Shown here one piece after another: positions 58,241-64,000 of a DNA stretch of 64,000 nt (positions are counted from its first letter, which is position 1; each line of letters begins with the position of its first letter). Made by a program: the position numbers and the translations under genes. The DNA is from UBA11358 sp049517655. Lineage in GTDB: Bacteria; Verrucomicrobiota; Verrucomicrobiia; Limisphaerales; UBA11358. Under the pieces are notes generated by a model. That model was not told the DNA's origin. It saw nothing but the letters and a program-made list of their open reading frames with translations, and ran no database searches. The stretch covers positions 1 to 64,000 of the forward strand of contig JBEKRQ010000003.1 of assembly GCA_049517655.1 (NCBI GenBank). Reading direction: 5' to 3'.

Positions 58241-59217
58241 AAATTTCCCGTCCGTTTTCCATTGATGCTGTCGCAACCTTCGGGACACGAATGGGTTTGG
58301 GAGCACGCCCGCCTCGGGCGTTACTGGATGCGCCTCGCGTCCAGTGCCTTGCTCGCGAAGCGGTTCTGTGGATTGGCGGTCCATGCCGTGCGTCTGGAGT
58401 TTCCCGCGAGGACGCAGGAAACAGCGCCCGAGGCGGGCGCGCTCCCCAAAATTCCAATTTTCGAGTCCAATCCGGCTTCACGATGGTGGAGATTGCCATC
58501 TGTCTGGCCATCATCGGCATTGCGCTGGTGGCCATCATCGGCGTGCTGCCGATAGGCATCGACGTGCAGAAGGACAATCGCGAGGAAACCATCATCAATC
58601 AGGATGCCACCGTGCTTATCGAAAACATCCGCGGCGGCGCACGCGGCGTGGATGATTTGACGAATTACGTTTATGCCATCGTGAATACAGGTACCTGCAC
58701 GAACTTCAATTATACGAATTCGCTCGCCGGCCCGATGAATTATTCTTCAGGCACGGCAGATTATATTACCACTGGCGCGCGCATCGTAGGTTTGTTGAGC
58801 ACGCCGGAATACGTGGACAACATCAGTGGCGCTCCGCTCCCTAATTTGTTTGGCGGTGGGTGCAGCAACCACATTGTTGCTTACGTCCGTTCCATCAGCG
58901 GGCCTGCGTCGGAAAAACCCCCGCAAGACAACGACATCGTGACCGGCGGTTCTTTTGGTTATCGCATCATTTGCGAGAACGTGCCGGTGGCGGTGGACAT
59001 GAATGCGCCTTCGCTCTACACTACAAATCTAACCGCCAACTTGCACGAACTGCGGCTGACGTTTCAATGGCCGTTACTGCCCAATGGCAACGTCGGCTCC
59101 AAACGCCAGACATTCCGCACGACGGTCGCCGGACAAATTGTTCAAACCAACGACAACAGCCAGTGGTTGTATTTTTTCCAGCCGCAATCCTTTACAAACG
59201 TCATCAACGCGCCATGA
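58237..59217 (+). CDS. Pseudopilin 4 (GspI-like)
   Basis: A 326-residue minor pseudopilin whose ATG overlaps the previous stop. The leader is about 80 residues; nearly all of it (about residues 20-70) is encoded by a hairpin element (58299-58447). Cleavage follows QSG before FTMVEIAICLAIIGIALVAI. The leader is so long that an alternative downstream start must be considered, but no ATG or GTG close to the site is obvious. GspI-like by position between H- and J-like genes. Confidence 0.8.
   Translation: MKISRPFSIDAVATFGTRMGLGARPPRALLDAPRVQCLAREAVLWIGGPCRASGVSREDAGNSARGGRAPQNSNFRVQSGFTMVEIAICLAIIGIALVAIIGVLPIGIDVQKDNREETIINQDATVLIENIRGGARGVDDLTNYVYAIVNTGTCTNFNYTNSLAGPMNYSSGTADYITTGARIVGLLSTPEYVDNISGAPLPNLFGGGCSNHIVAYVRSISGPASEKPPQDNDIVTGGSFGYRIICENVPVAVDMNAPSLYTTNLTANLHELRLTFQWPLLPNGNVGSKRQTFRTTVAGQIVQTNDNSQWLYFFQPQSFTNVINAP
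58299..58447. repeat. In-frame hairpin element in pseudopilin 4 leader
   Basis: Ends GGGAGC and GCTCCCC. Hairpins 58306-58320 (CGCCCG, CCT, CGGGCG), 58323-58345 (near-perfect 10-bp stem) and 58424-58440 (GCGCCCG, AGG, CGGGCGC). About 149 bp, the same size class and ends as the 5937-6087 element. Confidence 0.85.
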
Positions 59218-60263
59218 ATCTGAAATTTCAAATTGCCGATGCGCCAGGTAGGGCGGTCAGCCCGCTCGCGATTCATCGGAGTCCCTTGACCGCCGTTGAC
59301 GGCGCGCGCGGCTTGTCTCGCCAAAATCCGATGAAGGCGGAAGTGGCGCGCCCTACCATCACAATCCGCAATCCGCAATCCACAATCCGCAATTTCATGG
59401 CTTTTACGCTCGTCGAGGTTCTGGTTGCGATGACGTTGCTGGCGCTCATCGTGCTGTCGCTGATGACAGTCTTGAACAGCACGCAGACCGCGTTTCGCGC
59501 GGGAATCACCCAGACCGACGTGCTGGAATCCGGCCGCGCCGTGACGGATTTAATCAAAAGCGATTTGGAAGGGATGACGCCATCTGACTCTGCTGCGGTG
59601 AATTTTTACTCCGCCGTGACAAACTACACGTCGCCGCCGTCGCCGCTCATTCAGCCGCTGGTTGGCAGCAGCCAGCTACACATGAATGTGCTGGAAAACT
59701 TTTTCATCTTAAGCAGCGCCAACGTGAATGGAAGTCCAAGCTGGATTGGCACAGGTTACGCGGTGGCCACGAATTCACCGGGCGGCGGCCTTTATTCCCT
59801 TTACCGGTTTTCGACCAATCATCCGGTGATGACGACCGATCCGGCGTTCATTTTCGCCAACGACTTCTACCGGTTCCTTTCGGCTCCGACCAACGGCGGC
59901 CATTTGATGGACGGCGTGGTGGAATTGCGCGTGCGCGCGTTTGACACCAATGGCGTCTGGATGACCACCAACGTAGTCGTGATCAACGGCACTGCAACCA
60001 ACTGGTTGGTGCAGGCGTATCCGAAGTATCCTTTTGCCTCGGGCGAACCCTCGGCTTTCTACATGTTCAACAACGCGCTGCCCGCATCCGTCGAAGTGGA
60101 ACTGGGCGTGCTTGAAGACCGCACACTCCAGCGCGCTGAATCTTTGCCAAATGTGGCGCCCGTTTGGGCCCAGTCCAATTATCTCGCCGGTCACGCCGGG
60201 CAGGTGCATATTTTCCGGCAGCGCGTCCCGATTCGCAACGTTGACCGTTCTGCCTATCAATGA
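59214..60263 (+). CDS. Pseudopilin 5 (GspJ-like)
   Basis: A 349-residue minor pseudopilin starting at 59214, overlapping the previous stop. A 63-residue leader contains a 111-bp hairpin element and a 7-nt array; cleavage follows FMA before FTLVEVLVAMTLLALIVLSL. GspJ-like features are the larger mature domain and ESGRAVTDLIKSDLEGMTP. The stop overlaps the next start (ATGA at 60260). The longer frame from 58860 overlaps gene 4 and is rejected. Confidence 0.83.
   Translation: MNLKFQIADAPGRAVSPLAIHRSPLTAVDGARGLSRQNPMKAEVARPTITIRNPQSTIRNFMAFTLVEVLVAMTLLALIVLSLMTVLNSTQTAFRAGITQTDVLESGRAVTDLIKSDLEGMTPSDSAAVNFYSAVTNYTSPPSPLIQPLVGSSQLHMNVLENFFILSSANVNGSPSWIGTGYAVATNSPGGGLYSLYRFSTNHPVMTTDPAFIFANDFYRFLSAPTNGGHLMDGVVELRVRAFDTNGVWMTTNVVVINGTATNWLVQAYPKYPFASGEPSAFYMFNNALPASVEVELGVLEDRTLQRAESLPNVAPVWAQSNYLAGHAGQVHIFRQRVPIRNVDRSAYQ
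59247..59357. repeat. 111-bp in-frame element in pseudopilin 5 leader
   Basis: Terminal inverted repeats GGTAGGGCG (59247-59255) and CGCCCTACC (59349-59357), exactly 37 codons, so the frame is kept. Same end class as 26451-26511. Confidence 0.85.
59361..59394. repeat. Heptanucleotide array in pseudopilin 5 leader
   Basis: AATCCGC units (one AATCCAC), four at 7-nt spacing, encoding IRNPQSTIRN just before the cleavage site. Confidence 0.9.
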
Positions 60264-63200
60264 AATTCCATTTCAAAAGAGAAGTAAGAAGTAAGAAGCA
60301 AGAAGCAAGAAGCTTGGCTGCCGGCCATCCTTCCTCCTTGCACCGTGCTCCTTCATCCTTTCTCCTTCAACCTTCCCAAAAGGGCGTCGCCCTCATCATC
60401 ACGGTGATTTTGCTCGCCGCGTTGACGTTGATGATCCTGGCGTTTTTGACCTTGAGCCAGCGCGAACGCGGCGCGGTCACCACGACCACTGACACAGCCT
60501 CCGCGCGGCTGGCCGCCGATGCCGCGCTGGCCAACGCCGAGGCGCAAATTCTAGCCAACGTCCTTGCCACGACCAATCCCTACAACTTCAGCCTGCTCGT
60601 CTCGACGAATTACATCAATCCCTACGGATTCCAAATCGGTGTCGCCAGCCTGACCAACGTCAATTATTACTACCACAGTGGGGGTCCCGTCAGTGCCAAC
60701 GACTTTCCACAGCTTCTGGCGAATTTGTATTACCTGCCGCGCGCGCCGGTGTTGATTAGCAGCAATGACCCGGTTCAAGGCCGGTTCTATCTCGACCTGA
60801 ATCGTAACAGGAAATTCGACACCAATGGCATAGTGGGAGATTTCGACAACGGCGGCGCTTGGCTTGGCGACATTTCCGAAGTGGGCGACCCGGAATGGAT
60901 AGGCGTATTGCAGCGGCCCGACCAGCCTTATGGGCCGAACAATCCTTTTGTGGCGCGCTTTGCTTTCGTCGCCGTGCCCATCGGGAATGCGCTCGATTTG
61001 AATGCCATTCATAATCAGGTAAGATCCTTCGCGTTAAATCCAGTAAATGACGGATACTTTCGCAACGAAGGTGTCGGCTCGTGGGAAATCAATCTCGCTG
61101 CGTTTCTCGCGGATTTGAATACCAATAGCTGGGACAGCACTCTATCGGGCGGCGTTTACCAATACTTGCAGCCGGCGTTCGCCAATAATGGAGCAGCCTT
61201 TAACGACGCGCTTTCGCTTTTGAGTTATCGTTACGGTGATTATTATGGCTCGTTGCAGCCACTTCCCCCGGCAAATTTTTATTCGGCTTTGGTAAACAAC
61301 GGCATTGATGGCTATACGTACGGAAATCCGATGACCGGTTTGGAATTGCCGTTGGTCAACGCTCCACCACCGTTTAATGGCGGCACGCCACCGTGGGCCG
61401 GTGCGGACAACACGAACCATTTCTTTACCCATCAGGAATTGTTTGACCCAAACAAAACTTCAGGTGGGCCGCCTCCTGCCCAGACCGGCTTTACCAACCG
61501 TTTGCTCAACGCTGACAACAGCCCTTCCACCTATGACCGCTACACGTTTTACCGGCTGCTTTCGCAGCTCGGCACGGATTCCACGCCGGAATCGGGCAAA
61601 ATGAACCTCAACTACTCGAACGCGGTCGCTTACTTCACCAACGGAATTGTCACGAACATTACCATCATCCCGGGTGCGGAAACCAATTTCACCGCGTGGA
61701 CGCCTGTTCAATTTTTCACAATCGCCGCCGACAAGATGCTGCGCGCCTACACCGGTCTTTGGCGCAACAGCAACCCGACCAACTTCGCCACTACCTTCTA
61801 CGCCGTGACCAATTTCAGTCCGATGGTTCTTAATCCATCCCTATGGACCAACTATCCGGCGTTTGGTCTGAGCGGTGCTCCGGGTGTCATTCCAGGCATT
61901 CCGGTTTTGGTGAGCAACCAGTTCGTCTATACGCCCGCCATTCAGCGCGTGCTGCAATTGGCAGCCAACATTTACGATGCAACAGCCAATTCGTTTTATC
62001 CATCCGTCTTCCGCCCGATTTTTGAGCATGACAATCTCGGCAATGTTTTCATCGTTGGCTATACAAACCTTTCCAGTGCTTCAGGTCCCAACACTGTAAC
62101 TGGCACGGGCGACTTTCAACTGGCACTGCCGCATGACGTTGCAGACTTGGCCAATTTTCCGCTCAGTTTTACGCCAATTACGGATGCAAGCGGTTATGTG
62201 AACGTCTATGGCGTGCCGTGGATTATTGGCGCGAAGAAGGGTTTCCCCAATTTCAACGAATTTTCGCTGGAAAGCATTGTCGGAATTACGCGCAGATTGC
62301 AATTTACTCGTTTGACGACCAACCTTCCGCCTCCAAACAGCGTTAATCCTTCGAATTTCCATACCAACCAGATGTATACAATGTGCATTTCCAATTTGCT
62401 CGGTGTGGAATGTTGGAATTCTTACAACTCCAATTACTTGGACAATGTGAGCATTGCTTTGTCTGACAATGTCACGAGTATTTTGAATGTTTATGATGGC
62501 ATATCGCTTCCTTTTTCCATTTCTTTTAGCACCAACTTTGCAACTTTAACTAACGTAATAGCATGGCCGGGTTCCGCGCCGTGGAGCGCCGGCTATCCTA
62601 CAAACATCTCCTTTGTAATTCCACTCAACGCAAACCTCGTGATGCCGCTGGGTTCTGCAACGGCATTTACGAATTGGTGGGTCTATAGTTTCCTCAGCCA
62701 CCAATTCGTTCCGGCGCCTTCTACTCCACTCTTTGAAGATGTTCCCGGTTTCCCAGTTCCGCATTTTACTTTAATGACAACAAACCGGCTGCGTGTGGTG
62801 ATGTTGGATCGGGATACCAGTGGCAATTATCACGTCATTGATTATGTCCACTTTGCCGGGCCGGACAGCACCCGCGATTTGAATGCGGAAATTTTTAACG
62901 ACGATCCCGATGGTGTGTGGAATACAAACGCATTCACTACTGGTGTACCGGTCGGAATACGCAACCAAATCCAAATTTCGGAATGGACGACAACATTCCC
63001 TGCCGGGCCACCATCGGAAGATGGCACGTGGCATGGTGATGCCGAAGCCCAATCCTTCGGCCCTTGTGGCGCTACTACGCCTTCACAACAAGCCTTTTTT
63101 GGCGGCTTCTTCAGGGCTGGCAACTATTGGACTGCGCTGGGTTGGGGCGGTGAGGCGGGATGCACGGCAACGAATCTGGTATTTGGAAGTGTGGGTGTGG

Positions 63201-64000
63201 AAGCACCGTACGAACCTACGCGTTATGTGGTTCTCTACACCACATGGCAGGCGAATGATCCGCTCGTTCACTACATCGCCAGCGATTTGAATTACACAGA
63301 AGAGACGGGAACTCCACATCCGGGCATAAACGTTTTTAATTATGGGACAACAATCACCAACCTGCCCGACCTCGGCGCGTTGAATGATCATTATATGCCG
63401 TGGGGTGGCCATCTCCCCATCAACACAAACGCTCCGGATTTTAACACATTGAATGCGTATAACATGGCGCTCAAAGATCCGTTGATGTGGCAATCCGATG
63501 ATTGGGATTTTCCAATGAATAAATTCCCGACCGTTGGCTGGCTGGGCCGCGTCCATCGCGGCACGCCGTGGCAAACGGTTTATATGAAATCGCCGGCGGT
63601 GAGCCTCAACACTTGGACGAATTGGACGGGAGATTTTAATACTTTTGACGCCAACAATTCCTTGCCGGCGCAGGACCGGTTGTTGTTCGACCTTTTCACC
63701 ACTGCGTTCAACGACAACGCCACGCGCGGGACGCTTTCGGTAAATGTTGGCGCGACGAATGGACCGAGCCTCGCCGCATGGTCGGCCCTGTTTAGCGGAA
63801 TCGTTGTGCCGATAAATACCAACGGCGGGTTTACGGTCATTCAGCCTGCCGGTGTTTACGCTCAGGCCAACCCGCCGCCGCTAGTGCAAATCGTGCAAGG
63901 CATCAACCAAACGCGCACAAATTTTGTCAATGCTGACGGTCTGATTGGCTCATTCGAACATGTCGGCGATATTCTTGCCGTTCCACAATTAAGCGTTCAA
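60260..64000 (+). CDS. Large GspK-like pseudopilin of the Verru_Chthon A type (partial)
   Basis: An open frame of at least 1247 codons that runs off the window. The ATG overlaps the stop of pseudopilin 5. The leader contains two 7-nt arrays (60281-60313; 60334-60376) and ends QKG, then VALIITVILLAALTLMIL, a GspK-like transmembrane segment (KGVALI motif). The mature part is Asn/Thr-rich with many repeats of unknown fold and ends in view with FEHVGDILAVPQLSVQ. Size and position agree with cassette protein A of Verrucomicrobia, the huge tip-like subunit, but the assignment is by pattern only. Confidence 0.8.
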   Translation, partial: MKFHFKREVRSKKQEARSLAAGHPSSLHRAPSSFLLQPSQKGVALIITVILLAALTLMILAFLTLSQRERGAVTTTTDTASARLAADAALANAEAQILANVLATTNPYNFSLLVSTNYINPYGFQIGVASLTNVNYYYHSGGPVSANDFPQLLANLYYLPRAPVLISSNDPVQGRFYLDLNRNRKFDTNGIVGDFDNGGAWLGDISEVGDPEWIGVLQRPDQPYGPNNPFVARFAFVAVPIGNALDLNAIHNQVRSFALNPVNDGYFRNEGVGSWEINLAAFLADLNTNSWDSTLSGGVYQYLQPAFANNGAAFNDALSLLSYRYGDYYGSLQPLPPANFYSALVNNGIDGYTYGNPMTGLELPLVNAPPPFNGGTPPWAGADNTNHFFTHQELFDPNKTSGGPPPAQTGFTNRLLNADNSPSTYDRYTFYRLLSQLGTDSTPESGKMNLNYSNAVAYFTNGIVTNITIIPGAETNFTAWTPVQFFTIAADKMLRAYTGLWRNSNPTNFATTFYAVTNFSPMVLNPSLWTNYPAFGLSGAPGVIPGIPVLVSNQFVYTPAIQRVLQLAANIYDATANSFYPSVFRPIFEHDNLGNVFIVGYTNLSSASGPNTVTGTGDFQLALPHDVADLANFPLSFTPITDASGYVNVYGVPWIIGAKKGFPNFNEFSLESIVGITRRLQFTRLTTNLPPPNSVNPSNFHTNQMYTMCISNLLGVECWNSYNSNYLDNVSIALSDNVTSILNVYDGISLPFSISFSTNFATLTNVIAWPGSAPWSAGYPTNISFVIPLNANLVMPLGSATAFTNWWVYSFLSHQFVPAPSTPLFEDVPGFPVPHFTLMTTNRLRVVMLDRDTSGNYHVIDYVHFAGPDSTRDLNAEIFNDDPDGVWNTNAFTTGVPVGIRNQIQISEWTTTFPAGPPSEDGTWHGDAEAQSFGPCGATTPSQQAFFGGFFRAGNYWTALGWGGEAGCTATNLVFGSVGVEAPYEPTRYVVLYTTWQANDPLVHYIASDLNYTEETGTPHPGINVFNYGTTITNLPDLGALNDHYMPWGGHLPINTNAPDFNTLNAYNMALKDPLMWQSDDWDFPMNKFPTVGWLGRVHRGTPWQTVYMKSPAVSLNTWTNWTGDFNTFDANNSLPAQDRLLFDLFTTAFNDNATRGTLSVNVGATNGPSLAAWSALFSGIVVPINTNGGFTVIQPAGVYAQANPPPLVQIVQGINQTRTNFVNADGLIGSFEHVGDILAVPQLSVQ
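60281..60313. repeat. Heptanucleotide array A in GspK-like leader
   Basis: AGAAGTA and AGAAGCA units, five at 7-nt spacing; encodes EVRSKKQEARS. Confidence 0.9.
60334..60376. repeat. Heptanucleotide array B in GspK-like leader
   Basis: CTCCTTC-type 7-nt units (CTCCTTG, CACCGTG, CTCCTTC, ATCCTTT, CTCCTTC, AACCTTC), unrelated in sequence to array A but with the same period. Confidence 0.75.

Noticed and set aside
58860..59213. Longer start for pseudopilin 5
   Set aside because: This part overlaps pseudopilin 4 in another frame; the ATGA overlap at 59214 matches the style of the neighbouring genes.
29971..60376. Heptamer arrays as CRISPR
   Set aside because: Units are 7 nt, tandem without spacers, and differ between sites; no cas genes are present.

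Overview
The window looks like the chromosome of a Verrucomicrobiota bacterium, probably near Pedosphaera/Limisphaerales. This rests on four things: a run of pseudopilins with the FTLVELLVV signature that resembles the Verru_Chthon cassette, secreted Calx-beta/Ig-like proteins, moderately high GC with few clear Shine-Dalgarno sites, and an unusual load of short repeats. No rRNA is present, so the placement is inferred from protein flavour.

Layout. 1-401: repeat debris and an IS-like remnant. 402-4645 (minus): a three-gene operon of PilZ-like/methyltransferase, membrane histidine kinase and receiver-kinase protein, laid out like the Ralstonia phcB-phcS-phcR/Q quorum-sensing locus; it is followed by an alpha/beta hydrolase and a FadL-type outer-membrane channel. 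7.4-12.2 kb: accessory DNA with a degenerate GDSL protein between two 70-bp direct repeats and a membrane TPR protein. 12.2-15.7 kb: a foreign-looking single-chain restriction-modification protein with a coupled 71-codon gene. 15.8-21.3 kb: housekeeping (DAHP synthase, rsmD, obg, rpmA, rplU, RRM protein, infA). 21.3-29.1 kb: palindrome-rich spacers, secreted proteins, mazG, proB and an AsmA-like protein. 29.3-40.6 kb: copper and magnesium P-type ATPases, a frameshifted fucosidase, a fucP fragment abutting tRNA-Ser, a large TPR protein, a candidate small RNA and rdgB. 40.6-49 kb: inositol monophosphatase, valS, a GxxExxY nuclease-like gene between inverted repeats, cimA, trpB2, a MetA-like protein and tRNA-Arg. 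49.1-64 kb: pilB-pilT-pilB-pilC, a BrnT/CopG toxin-antitoxin pair, then six overlapping or closely packed pseudopilin genes, the last leaving the window.

The most striking feature is two layers of small repeats. One is a set of degenerate arrays with a 7-nt period. The other is a set of short perfect hairpins grouped into elements with ends GGTAGGG/CCCTACC or GGGGAGC/GCTCCCC. Both occur between genes and also in frame inside real genes (valS, rdgB, suhB, copA, a TPR protein), and they are concentrated in the cleavable leaders of the pseudopilins.

All calls come from reading the sequence; no database or folding program was run.
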